64,000 nt of DNA from Devosia marina (GTDB lineage Bacteria > Pseudomonadota > Alphaproteobacteria > Rhizobiales > Devosiaceae): the NCBI RefSeq assembly GCF_009758415.1, contig NZ_WQRF01000001.1, forward strand, positions 620,001 through 684,000, written 5' to 3'. Under the pieces are notes generated by a model, which saw only the letters and a list, made by a program, of their open reading frames with translations, had not been told where the DNA came from and searched no databases. The position numbers and the translations under genes are program-made. Below, piece after piece: positions 1 to 7,991 of the stretch. The stretch's first letter is position 1. Each line of letters begins with the position of its first letter.

Positions 1-76
1 GGGGGCCAAAGGCAGTGGTGAGGGCCGTGACGCCATCAACCTGACACAGTCGGGCGGAACTTTGCGTGACGACCCT

Positions 77-619
77 ATGCAGCGCGACCATCAGCAAGCC
101 AGCGATACCATCGAGGTTGCGGGGACGATAAAGTGGTTCGATGCCGGCAAGGGTTTTGGATTTATTGTTCCTGACAATGGCATGGCTGATGTGCTGCTAC
201 ACGTGACCTGTCTGCGCCGCGACGGCTACCAGACCGCCTATGAGGGCGCACGCATTGTCGTCGAGGCCCTGAACCGCCCCGGTGGCCTGCAGGCCTTCCG
301 GGTTGTCTCCATGGACGAATCCACAGCCCGCCATCCATCGCAGATGCCAGCGCCTCGGACCCATGTTGTGGTCGAAGCGACCTCAGGCATGGTGCGGCTG
401 GAGGTGAAGTGGTTTAACCGCATTCGTGGTTTTGGCTTCCTTTCTGCCGGAGACGGCACGCCGGACGTGTTCGTCCACATGGAGACCCTGCGTCGCTTTG
501 GCATCACGGAATTGCGTCCGGGACAATTCGTGCTGGTGCGTTACGGTCAGGGCCCCAAGGGCCTGATGGTTGCCGAAATTCGGCCCGATGGCTGGGGCGA
601 GGCGCCGTCCTCGCACTAG
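77..619 (+). CDS. Double cold-shock-domain protein
   Basis: About 180 residues with two cold-shock (OB-fold) domains in tandem. The first, near residues 14-75, carries KWFDAGKGFGFI; the second, near 115-170, carries KWFNRIRGFGFL. These are RNP1-like nucleic-acid-binding motifs. Single-domain Csp proteins are about 70 residues; tandem versions are common in Alphaproteobacteria and probably act as RNA/ssDNA chaperones or antiterminators. The linker is longer and less conserved. The start is uncertain: the reading frame is open back to base 2 of the window, a TTG lies at 62 and an ATG at 77, and none has a convincing ribosome site. The true start could be upstream of the window. Confidence 0.85.
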   Translation: MQRDHQQASDTIEVAGTIKWFDAGKGFGFIVPDNGMADVLLHVTCLRRDGYQTAYEGARIVVEALNRPGGLQAFRVVSMDESTARHPSQMPAPRTHVVVEATSGMVRLEVKWFNRIRGFGFLSAGDGTPDVFVHMETLRRFGITELRPGQFVLVRYGQGPKGLMVAEIRPDGWGEAPSSH

Positions 620-657
620 GGGCCTCATAGTCGCACAGCAGGGATAGCTGCCCGAAA

Positions 658-1146
658 ATGAACAACTCGCCGATTTCGACCCAACGGGTCTCCCAACCGC
701 TGCGGGTCGTTGCAGCGTTTACAACCGCAATGTTGTTCAGTCTCCCGCTTGCCGCGTGCAGCGATGAGACAAGGCTGGTCGTGCAGTCCGAAAGTGGCAA
801 CCACGCGTTCACCGTTGAGGTTGTAGACACCCCCGAGACGCGCGCTCAAGGGCTGATGTATCGTCAGGAACTGGCAGACGATGCGGGGATGCTGTTCGAC
901 TTTCGGGAGGAGCGCCCGGTTTCGTTCTGGATGCGCAACACCTTCATTCCGCTCGACATGCTCTTCATCGAAGCGGATGGCACGATCCTGAACATCCATG
1001 CCAATGCCCGCCCCCACGACACCACGTCCATTCCCTCGGATGGGCCAGTGCAATTCGTGCTGGAAATCCCTGGCGGACGTTCGGAGGAACTGGGTATCGC
1101 GGCAGGCGATGTGGTGGAGCACCCGAGGATTACAGCCGAGCAATGA
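658..1146 (+). CDS. DUF192 family lipoprotein
   Basis: 162 residues. The N-terminus has a hydrophobic stretch ending in a lipobox (LPLAAC, Cys near residue 34), so it is probably a lipoprotein anchored in the envelope. The rest matches the DUF192 fold: an ETRAQGLMYR segment, then FWMRNTFIPLDMLFI and the later IPSDGPVQFVLEIPGG stretch, all typical of the family. Function of DUF192 proteins is not established. It lies 38 bp after the cold-shock gene and may be cotranscribed with it. Its 3' end overlaps the convergent membrane-protein gene by 17 bp. Confidence 0.85.
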   Translation: MNNSPISTQRVSQPLRVVAAFTTAMLFSLPLAACSDETRLVVQSESGNHAFTVEVVDTPETRAQGLMYRQELADDAGMLFDFREERPVSFWMRNTFIPLDMLFIEADGTILNIHANARPHDTTSIPSDGPVQFVLEIPGGRSEELGIAAGDVVEHPRITAEQ

Positions 1147-1819
1147 CCATGCAGTCGATGACGGCCCAAAGATGCAGGCTGGCGCCAGCCACCACGAATA
1201 CGTGCCATAAGGCATTCTGGAATTTCAGCTTTTCCCACAAGTGGAAGATGATACCGGCCGAGTAGGTCACCCCGCCCGCCAGCAACAGCCACAATGTGGA
1301 GGAGGGCAGTGCCTGCCCAAGCGACTGGAACACCAGCACACCGCTCCAGCCGATCGCAAGATAAAGTAGAATTGCAACTCGCCCAAAACGTTCCGGCACA
1401 ATTAGCTTGAGCGCCACCCCCACTAGCGAAGCACCCCACACTAGGCTCATCATCACCACACCACTCGGTGTGTGCCCAAGGACAGCCAGGAACGGGGTAT
1501 ACGAGCCGGCAATGAACAGGAAGATCGCCGCTTGGTCCAGCCGGGCCAGAAAACTCTTGGCCGGCGAATTTGGCCAGAGGTTGAAGGCCAGCGATACGCC
1601 CAGCACCACCACAAGGGTCGCGACATAGACGACCAGGGCCGGGAAAGCCTCTGGGGCCGTCTGCAACAGCGCCAGGGTCAGTAGGATGGACCCTGCGGCC
1701 ACCGCAACCACAAGCCCGAGTATATGGACAATGGCATCCACGACAAGTTCGGCCCTGGAATAGGCCCGTCGTAGTCGCATGCCAATTCTGGCTTGAGTAT
1801 CGGCGGTTTTGGTCATCAT
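1130..1819 (-). CDS. Hemolysin III / PAQR family membrane protein
   Basis: About 229 residues with seven predicted hydrophobic segments. The family's conserved histidines are visible: one in AIVHILGL near the first membrane segment, one in IIFHLWEKLKF and two in the last segment (ALWHVFVVAGASLHLW). This matches the YqfA/hemolysin III branch of the PAQR family, which are putative metal-dependent membrane hydrolases; the haemolytic role named for the family is unproven in most members. The start at 1819 (or the adjacent ATG at 1816) follows a strong AAGGAGG; the longer upstream open frame lacks this. It converges on the DUF192 gene. Confidence 0.8.
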   Translation of the reverse strand: MMTKTADTQARIGMRLRRAYSRAELVVDAIVHILGLVVAVAAGSILLTLALLQTAPEAFPALVVYVATLVVVLGVSLAFNLWPNSPAKSFLARLDQAAIFLFIAGSYTPFLAVLGHTPSGVVMMSLVWGASLVGVALKLIVPERFGRVAILLYLAIGWSGVLVFQSLGQALPSSTLWLLLAGGVTYSAGIIFHLWEKLKFQNALWHVFVVAGASLHLWAVIDCMVIARL

Positions 1820-1982
1820 CCGTCCTCCTTGCCGGCATCGTGTGGCGCGGGTGTGACCAATCTCTTTCCGGTGCCGTTTACCTGAAGCAAATACGAGGGA
1901 AGACACAGATTCCTGGTGAACAATCCCTTGCCGGTGCCAAGGTGGCTTGACGGGTAACGCTGCCGTTACTTTAACCGCTGGC

Positions 1983-2504
1983 ATGACCAGACGCTCGAAG
2001 CCCCCTATTGCCATCTATTCCGCTCTGGCGGATGCCACGCGCTGCCGCATCGTTGAAATCCTGATGTCGGGCCCTATCCCCGTGCACACCTTGGCGGACG
2101 GATTCTCGATCAGCCGTCCGGCCATCTCACGTCATTTGCGCGTTCTCAAGACGGCCGGTCTGGTCGTCGAGGTAAAGAAGGGGCGCGAGAACCTCTACAC
2201 GCTCAAGGCAAGCAAACTCAACGCTGCGGTGAAGTGGCTCAATGCGATCGCCTCGCGGGATCCCGAGGTTGAATCGGCCGAGGAAAGAGCGGCGCCAGCA
2301 AGTGTGCCCAGCGTGTCAGGGACAGCCACAGGGGTCACAACCGAAAGGACTGCACCGCCTCATCGGTCACAACGCAAAAAATCGGAACCCACTGAGGCGC
2401 ACGGCAATGTCGTGACCGAACCACCGCTGTTTGCCCCCAAAGCCGACAAGGCTGCGCGCCCAGCCAGGTCGACAGAGGTGAACCAGATGGGGTTTGATTT
2501 TTAG
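1983..2504 (+). CDS. ArsR-type winged-helix transcriptional regulator with disordered tail
   Basis: 173 residues. Residues 10-85 form an ArsR-like helix-turn-helix (YSALADATRCRIVEIL, then SRPAISRHLRVLKTAGLV and the wing KGRENLYTL). No CxC metal-binding signature is present, so it is probably not a metal sensor; it resembles the SdpR/YgaV-type repressors often paired with AHSA1 proteins. From about residue 95 on, the sequence is a low-complexity Ala/Thr/Pro/Ser-rich tail, unusual for this normally 100-residue family. An upstream TTG at 1947 is an alternative start. The stop is 3 bp from the end of the convergent HAD gene. Confidence 0.8.
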   Translation: MTRRSKPPIAIYSALADATRCRIVEILMSGPIPVHTLADGFSISRPAISRHLRVLKTAGLVVEVKKGRENLYTLKASKLNAAVKWLNAIASRDPEVESAEERAAPASVPSVSGTATGVTTERTAPPHRSQRKKSEPTEAHGNVVTEPPLFAPKADKAARPARSTEVNQMGFDF

Positions 2505-2507
2505 ATT

Positions 2508-3353
2508 TTAGAGTTGCGGTGCCGACAGGTGCAGCATCAGCGGCGAATCAGCCGGATATAGGTCAAAGGTCTGTTGAACCGTTCGTTCGAAATCGGCCGG
2601 CGTCCACATGATCTGGCTGGGTGAAAGGCGAGATTCCACTGCTCCGAGTGCGGCCCGCGCCCCCAATGCAATGGGTCGGATGGTCTGGCCAATCACCTGT
2701 GAGGCAGCCAGCGCCGCGCCGATATCCTTGCTCTGATCCCCGACATACCAGATGACATCGTTGCGCCGCAGATCGCGGCCCAGTCCATGCAGCGCCGCAA
2801 CAATCGAATCGGGCCATGGCTTGCCGCGGGACACATCCTCGCGGAATATCGCTGCACTAAAATACTTCCGTAGATCAAAAGTCTGCAGGACGTCATGGCC
2901 GTAGCCCCGTCCCAGCCCGTTGCTGACAACGCCCAGGGTCACGCCCTCGGCCTTAAGCGTTTCCAGCACGCTACGCATGGTTCCACACGGCTCGAGCATT
3001 TGCTCGACGCTCTTGCGCCGAACCTTATGAATTGCCCGATGGACCAGCAGTTTGGGGCTGTGATTGGGGGCAGTCAGATTTCGGCGCGCCAGCCGAAATC
3101 GCGCAACGAGCCGACCGCCCCGGTGCGAGCAGTCGTCCAGGAACTCCAGCATCTGAAGCACACGTGGATTGATGTGGTGCACCAATGTCCCATCGAGATC
3201 GAACAATACGATGGTGGGTCGGTTTACGTTGTCTGCCAGTGGATCTGCCCCCAATTGCGACCGCAGGTTGACGCAATTCGGCAGCGCGGACAACCCTTTT
3301 TGGGGACGTTCAATAGCCCTGACGCCTGCGCCCGCTAGCTCGGACGGCCGCAA
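2508..3353 (-). CDS. HAD-superfamily hydrolase (phosphoglycolate phosphatase-like)
   Basis: About 281 residues if the TTG start at 3353 is right. HAD motif I is FDLDGTLV near residue 52, motif II lies at VVSNGLGRG, motif III is the Lys of SRGKPWPDS, and motif IV is VGDQSKDIGAA. The helical cap between motifs I and II fits the Gph/PGP-like subfamily of small-molecule phosphatases. Substrate cannot be told from sequence. The first 45 residues before motif I are longer than usual and have little family character, so an internal TTG start about 15 residues before motif I is possible. A tRNA-Arg gene lies just upstream on the same strand. Confidence 0.8.
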   Translation of the reverse strand: MRPSELAGAGVRAIERPQKGLSALPNCVNLRSQLGADPLADNVNRPTIVLFDLDGTLVHHINPRVLQMLEFLDDCSHRGGRLVARFRLARRNLTAPNHSPKLLVHRAIHKVRRKSVEQMLEPCGTMRSVLETLKAEGVTLGVVSNGLGRGYGHDVLQTFDLRKYFSAAIFREDVSRGKPWPDSIVAALHGLGRDLRRNDVIWYVGDQSKDIGAALAASQVIGQTIRPIALGARAALGAVESRLSPSQIMWTPADFERTVQQTFDLYPADSPLMLHLSAPQL

Positions 3354-3366
3354 TCGCGGAAAGGGT

Positions 3367-3443
3367 TGGCGATCCCGACAGGATTCGAACCTGTGACCAA
3401 CAGCTTAGAAGGCTGCTGCTCTATCCAGCTGAGCTACGGGACC
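3367..3443 (-). tRNA. tRNA-Arg (anticodon TCT)
   Basis: A complete 77-nt cloverleaf on the minus strand. The acceptor stem GGTCCCG pairs with CGGGATC (one G-T pair), the T-arm contains GGTTCGAATCC, and the anticodon loop is CTTCTAA, giving TCT, which reads AGA/AGG. The discriminator base is G and the CCA end is encoded. It lies between the HAD gene and the LacI regulator. Confidence 0.95.
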
Positions 3444-3501
3444 GAACAGGGCCTGTTTAACCCATTTTTCCCCCAAGACCATACCCCTCAAGCAAATGCT
3501 C

Positions 3502-4548
3502 TCAGCCACTAGCTCTCAGTGGCAGATGTGCCGTGCTCTCGCGAACGATGAGTTCGGAATTGAGGACGATGCGCATGGGTCCGCGCCGGTGCTCTGCGTC
3601 CTCCAGAATGTCGATCAGCATTTCGGCGGCCATCCGCCCCAGCAATTCTCGCGGTTGCCGCATGGTCGTCAGTGGTGGCGTATAATGTGCGGCAACCCCG
3701 AGGTCGTCGAAACCGATCATGGAGATGTCACGAGGGCAAGTCAGGCCATGCTGGCGTAACCCCGACAAGAAGCCGATTGCCGATTCGTCATTGGCGGCGA
3801 AGACTGCGGTCGGACGCTCGCTCAGTGACATGAAATGTGCGGCGGCGGCAAATCCGCTCTCCATGTCGAAGTTGCCGCGAAACAGCCATTGCTGTTGCAC
3901 CTCAAGACCGGCACGAGGCAGCGCCTTGGTGTAGCCGGCCAGTCTGTCACGTGCGACCACGTTTCCCTCAGGCCCCAGGAGATGCGCGACCCGGCGATGA
4001 CCCAGATCAATCAAATGACGCGTCGCGCGCTCGGCCGCCGACAGATTGTCAGTCAGAACGGTATGAAATCCCGAGTTCGGAATCTCCTCGCAGGCGACGA
4101 CCAGCGGCACTGAATTGGGCGGCCGGACTAGGGTTTGCAGTGACGAGAGATCCAGCGAGCCATCAAGCAGCAGCAATCCGTCGGCTCGATTGGACAGCAT
4201 GTAATCTTGCAATCGTTGGGCTGGTGCCCTGGCGTTGAACAGGTTGGCCACAAGCACGCCATAGCCCCGGTTGGTGGCCTCGCGCTCCACCGCATCCAGG
4301 ATGGATGAGAAGAAGGAATTCCGGATGTCGGGCAAGGCCACCAGGATGGTCTTTGCCGTGCGTTGGCGTAAAGACCGCGCCGCCTGGTTCAAAGTGTAAC
4401 CGGTTACACGAATGGCCTCCGAAACACGCGCCCGTGTACTCTCGCTGACCCTTTCGGGGCTCGACAAGGCGCGGCTCACGGTGGCAGTCGATACATTCGC
4501 GGAACGCGCAACATCTTGAATCGTCGGCGTTTTTCTCGTTTCCATCAT
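3502..4548 (-). CDS. LacI-family transcriptional regulator of the sugar operon
   Basis: 348 residues. The N-terminal helix-turn-helix (residues 9-55) has the classic IQDVARSANVSTATVSRAL pattern and the hinge-helix region NQAARSLRQRTAKT. The rest is a periplasmic-binding-protein-like sensor domain, with the IGFDDLGVAAHYTPPLTTMRQP stretch typical of the family near residues 275-300. It is transcribed divergently from the sugar ABC transporter, and two palindromes lie in the shared region, so it most likely represses that operon until a sugar or sugar derivative binds. Two adjacent Met codons (4548 and 4545) are both possible starts. Confidence 0.92.
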   Translation of the reverse strand: MMETRKTPTIQDVARSANVSTATVSRALSSPERVSESTRARVSEAIRVTGYTLNQAARSLRQRTAKTILVALPDIRNSFFSSILDAVEREATNRGYGVLVANLFNARAPAQRLQDYMLSNRADGLLLLDGSLDLSSLQTLVRPPNSVPLVVACEEIPNSGFHTVLTDNLSAAERATRHLIDLGHRRVAHLLGPEGNVVARDRLAGYTKALPRAGLEVQQQWLFRGNFDMESGFAAAAHFMSLSERPTAVFAANDESAIGFLSGLRQHGLTCPRDISMIGFDDLGVAAHYTPPLTTMRQPRELLGRMAAEMLIDILEDAEHRRGPMRIVLNSELIVRESTAHLPLRASG

Positions 4549-4600
4549 TGCTGGCAGCGCCCCCTCTCGCTGTCAGGTATGGAAACGATCTAAAACGAAC

Positions 4601-4682
4601 TTGACAGGTCCGCAAGGCTTGTATGAAACTCCTGAAATCGATTGCACAACCGTTTTTTACGCTGTAGTGCAATCGATTACAC
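4601..4682 (+). promoter_or_regulatory. Probable promoter and two LacI-type operators
   Basis: TTGACA at 4601-4606 is followed after 15-16 bases by TATGAA-like sequence at 4622-4627, a possible sigma-70 promoter with a short spacer. Two copies of an AATCGATT-centred palindrome follow, at 4632-4647 (two mismatched pairs) and 4667-4682 (GTGC-AATCGATT-ACAC, one mismatched pair). Their centres are 35 bp apart. The shape fits LacI-family operators, and the divergent LacI gene is the obvious candidate binder. The operator role is inference; the palindromes are plain in the sequence. Confidence 0.7.
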
Positions 4683-4772
4683 ACAATTGTGGGTTGCCTG
4701 ATTGGAAGGGTAGCTATGCAATTGGTGCATCGCTGGAGCATAAGCTCCTCGTGTTCGTTGGGAGGACAACCT

Positions 4773-6014
4773 ATGAAAAAGTTCGCAGTGGTTGCCGCTA
4801 TGGCAACTGCTTTCCTTGGCTCCACGTCCGCTTACGCTGTGGATCTGGAAGTGACCCACTGGTGGACCTCGGCTGGTGAAGCCGCGGCAATCGCCGAATT
4901 CGCCAAGGTCTTCGAAGAAGAAACCGGCAATAACTGGGTGGATAGCGCTCTGGCCGGTTCGGGCACCGGCGCCAATCCTGTGATCATCAGCCGTATCATC
5001 GGCGGCGACCCGATGGGTGCCACGCAGATGAACACTGGCCGTGACGCTGAAGAGCTGATCCAGGCCGGCCTGATGCGCGACCTGACCGACGTGGTCGCCG
5101 ATATGGACCTCGACAGCTTCTATGTCGATCAGTCCCTGCTTGAGGCCTGCCGCTATGAAGGTGGTCTCTATTGCCTGCCGATTAACATCCACTCGTGGGA
5201 CTGGCTGTGGCTCTCCACCGCCGCCTATGAAGAAATTGGTCAGCCGGTGCCGACCAACTGGGATGAGTATGTGGCCTCCTGGCCTGCGCTGGAAGAAGCC
5301 GGCATTCTGCCGTTCGGTCTCGCGACCGGTTGGCCGATCTCGGGTGTCCCGGGCGTGCTGATGTCCGGTATTGGTGGCTCGGACCTGGTTCTGGCCGTCA
5401 ATCGCGACAAGAGCGCAGATGCGGTCCGGGGTCCGGAATTCCGCGAAGTTGCCGAAGCCATGGATTCTCTCCGTAAGGTGATCTCGCCGGACATGATGGT
5501 TCCGTCCTTCGGTGACGTGGGCAATCAGCTCCTGACCGGTGAAGCCGCTGGCAACATCCACGGCGACTGGCTCCAGGGCGACCTGCAGGTGGCCGGTGGC
5601 GTCCCGGGTGAAGATTATGAATGTCTGCCGGCTCTCGGTATGGGCGATCAGCTCACCGGCGGCGGCGACTCCTTCTACTTCCCGGTTCTGCCTGAAGGTA
5701 CCGATCCGGCTGTGATCCAGGCTCAGGCTGATCTTGCCCGCCTGCTGATCTCGCCAGAGGCCCAGCTCAAGTTCAACCTGGTCAAGGGCTCCATGCCGAT
5801 CCGCACCGACATCGATTTGTCGGCTGCCAATCCCTGCATGCAGAAGGCACTCGGCCTGCTTGAGAACGGCCTGCTGCCTTCCGGTGACTTCGCGCTCTCC
5901 AGCGACACCCAGCAGCAGCTTCAGGATCTGAACATCGAGTTCCTCGATGACGACAACATCACTGTTGACGATTATATCGAGCGCTATGCCTCGATCATCG
6001 AACAGGCTGACTAA
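4773..6014 (+). CDS. Sugar ABC transporter, periplasmic binding protein
   Basis: 413 residues with a Sec signal peptide (MKKFAVVAAMATAFLG, cleavage after AYA near residue 22). The mature start DLEVTHWWTSAGEAAAIAEF is typical of family-1 extracellular solute-binding proteins of the CUT1 sugar importers, as is the downstream pattern of residues around the Trp-rich segment. Start chosen at the ATG preceded by GGGAGGAC; the longer frame upstream would destroy the signal peptide. First gene of the operon, downstream of two LacI-type operators. Substrate is not evident from the sequence; the enzymes downstream suggest a glycoside or anhydrosugar. Confidence 0.92.
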   Translation: MKKFAVVAAMATAFLGSTSAYAVDLEVTHWWTSAGEAAAIAEFAKVFEEETGNNWVDSALAGSGTGANPVIISRIIGGDPMGATQMNTGRDAEELIQAGLMRDLTDVVADMDLDSFYVDQSLLEACRYEGGLYCLPINIHSWDWLWLSTAAYEEIGQPVPTNWDEYVASWPALEEAGILPFGLATGWPISGVPGVLMSGIGGSDLVLAVNRDKSADAVRGPEFREVAEAMDSLRKVISPDMMVPSFGDVGNQLLTGEAAGNIHGDWLQGDLQVAGGVPGEDYECLPALGMGDQLTGGGDSFYFPVLPEGTDPAVIQAQADLARLLISPEAQLKFNLVKGSMPIRTDIDLSAANPCMQKALGLLENGLLPSGDFALSSDTQQQLQDLNIEFLDDDNITVDDYIERYASIIEQAD

Positions 6015-6016
6015 TC

Positions 6017-6090
6017 AACAGCCCGTTTGGGTGAGGCTGTTGCCTCATCGATGAAAGCTGTGGTCGACCTTGATCGAAAAGGTCGACCAC
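6017..6090 (+). promoter_or_regulatory. Two intercistronic hairpins after the binding-protein gene
   Basis: A 7-bp stem (6017-6023 with 6035-6041) is followed by a perfect 10-bp stem (6060-6069 with 6081-6090, 11-nt loop). Neither is followed by a T-run, so they look like mRNA-stabilising or partial-termination hairpins of the kind found between binding-protein and permease genes, rather than full terminators. Confidence 0.65.
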
Positions 6091-6111
6091 TTCCTTATGG
6101 AGAGAGAAGTA

Positions 6112-7050
6112 ATGGCGGACACAGCCGTTCACACCAGGGAGGGTGCGGAGCAAGCTGCTCGGCCTAGTCTCCTCAATAGAATTTTCCTGCACAATTTATC
6201 CGGCAAGATCGCAGCGATCCCCATGATGGCGACGGTGCTGATCGTGTTTATCGGCTGTACCGTCTGGACGATCTATTTTTCCTTCACCAACTCGAGGCTG
6301 CTGCCGACTGGCAAGTTTGTCGGTTTCGACCAGTATGAGCGTCTGTTTGCGACATCGCGCTGGAACGTATCGGTCACCAATCTGGTCACCTATGGTGTGT
6401 TCTCGCTGGTTTTTACCCTCGGTATCGGTTTCCTGCTTGCGGTCTTGATGGATCAGAAGATCCGCTTTGAAAGCGCCTTCCGTACCATCATGCTCTATCC
6501 CTTCGCTCTCTCATTCATCGTAACAGGCTTGGTTTGGCAGTGGATCATGAATCCCACGCTCGGTCTGCAAGGCACGATGCGCAATCTGGGTTGGGAAAGC
6601 TTCACCTTTGACTGGATTGCCAATCCCCGCATGGTGCTGTTCGCTCTGCTGATAGCGGGCCTGTGGCAGGGTGTGGGTTTCTGCATGGTGCTCATGCTGG
6701 CGGGGCTGCGCGGGGTTGATGAGGAAATCTGGAAGGCCGCTCGTGTCGACGGCATCCCGACCTGGAGAACCTATGTGTCGGTTGTTCTGCCCATGATGCG
6801 TGGGGTCCTGGTGACCGCCGTGGTGCTCATCGGCTCGGGCATTGTCCGTCTGTATGACCTTGTCGTGGCTCTGACCAATGGCGGGCCTGGCATCTCCTCG
6901 GAAGTGCCAGCCAAGTACGTTTACAACTACATGTTTGGTGGCGGCAATATCGGTCAAGGCCTCGCTGCCGCAACCATGATGTTGGTGACCGTGCTGATCA
7001 TTATGGTTCCTTGGGCCTATCTTGAATTCGGTGGAAGAGGGCGTCGCTGA
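6112..7050 (+). CDS. Sugar ABC transporter permease (MalF/UgpA type)
   Basis: About 312 residues with six predicted membrane helices. The cytoplasmic EAA loop that contacts the ATPase is seen near residues 200-222 as EIWKAARVDGIPTWRTYVSV. This is the first of the two permease subunits of a CUT1 importer. The start at 6112 follows GGAGAGAGAAG; an upstream TTG at 6070 lies inside a hairpin and is less likely. The stop overlaps the ATG of the next permease (TGATG), indicating translational coupling. Confidence 0.92.
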   Translation: MADTAVHTREGAEQAARPSLLNRIFLHNLSGKIAAIPMMATVLIVFIGCTVWTIYFSFTNSRLLPTGKFVGFDQYERLFATSRWNVSVTNLVTYGVFSLVFTLGIGFLLAVLMDQKIRFESAFRTIMLYPFALSFIVTGLVWQWIMNPTLGLQGTMRNLGWESFTFDWIANPRMVLFALLIAGLWQGVGFCMVLMLAGLRGVDEEIWKAARVDGIPTWRTYVSVVLPMMRGVLVTAVVLIGSGIVRLYDLVVALTNGGPGISSEVPAKYVYNYMFGGGNIGQGLAAATMMLVTVLIIMVPWAYLEFGGRGRR

Positions 7051-7985
7051 TGAGCCAGACCGCTACCATGTCGGGCTCCGCACCGACGACAACCCCCACT
7101 GCAGGCACAGAGCCGCGCGGGCCAAGGCCTAAGCCGTTCTTTACGCCGAAAAAGATCATGCTCTACGCGACATTGGTCTTCTTCAGCCTGTACTTTCTGT
7201 TTCCCCTTTATGTGATGGTGGTGACTTCGTTCAAAACCATGCCGGAAATCCGGTTTGGGAACATCTTCGCCCTTCCCAACCAGATCACCTTGGACGCCTG
7301 GTTCAAGGCCTGGACCAGTGCCTGTACGGGCCTGACGTGTGAAGGGCTCTCGCCAGGTTTCTGGAACTCGGTGAAGATTACCATTCCATCCACGGTGGTA
7401 TCGATCTTCATTGCCGCCGTGAACGGCTATGCGCTGGTGAACTGGCGGTTCAAGGGGTCGGAAATCTTCTTTTCCATCCTGATCTTCGGTTCGTTCATAC
7501 CCTATCAGGTGTTCCTGTATCCGCTGGTGATGATCACCCGCGAATTGGGCATTTTCGGTTCGCTGCAGGCTGTCATTATCGTTCACACCATCTTTGGCAT
7601 GCCGATTCTGACATTGCTCTTCCGCAATTACTTTGCGTCGTTGCCCGTGGAACTGTTCAAGGCCGCCCGTGTCGACGGGGCAGGGTTCTGGCGTATCTTC
7701 TTTGAGATCATGCTGCCCATGTCGCTGCCGATCTTCGTCGTGGCGCTCATCCTGCAGGTCACCGGAATTTGGAACGACTTCCTGTTCGGTGTGGTCTTTG
7801 CGGGTACGCAGAACCTGCCCATGACTGTGCAGCTCAACAACATCGTCAACTCGGCTCAGGGCTCGCCTGAATACAATGTCAACATGGCCGCGACCGTGCT
7901 GACCGGGCTCGTGCCGCTGATCATCTATTTTGTGTCCGGCAAGCTGTTCGTACGCGGCGTCGCCGCCGGCGCCGTGAAGGGATAA
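7050..7985 (+). CDS. Sugar ABC transporter permease (MalG/UgpE type)
   Basis: 311 residues. An N-terminal cytoplasmic Pro/Thr-rich stretch of about 35 residues precedes six predicted membrane helices. The EAA loop is visible near residues 198-222 as ELFKAARVDGAGFWRIFFEI. It pairs with the preceding permease to form the membrane channel of the importer. Overlaps that gene by one base and ends 6 bp before the ATPase gene, so the three are one translational unit. Confidence 0.92.
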   Translation: MSQTATMSGSAPTTTPTAGTEPRGPRPKPFFTPKKIMLYATLVFFSLYFLFPLYVMVVTSFKTMPEIRFGNIFALPNQITLDAWFKAWTSACTGLTCEGLSPGFWNSVKITIPSTVVSIFIAAVNGYALVNWRFKGSEIFFSILIFGSFIPYQVFLYPLVMITRELGIFGSLQAVIIVHTIFGMPILTLLFRNYFASLPVELFKAARVDGAGFWRIFFEIMLPMSLPIFVVALILQVTGIWNDFLFGVVFAGTQNLPMTVQLNNIVNSAQGSPEYNVNMAATVLTGLVPLIIYFVSGKLFVRGVAAGAVKG

Positions 7986-7991
7986 GATCCT

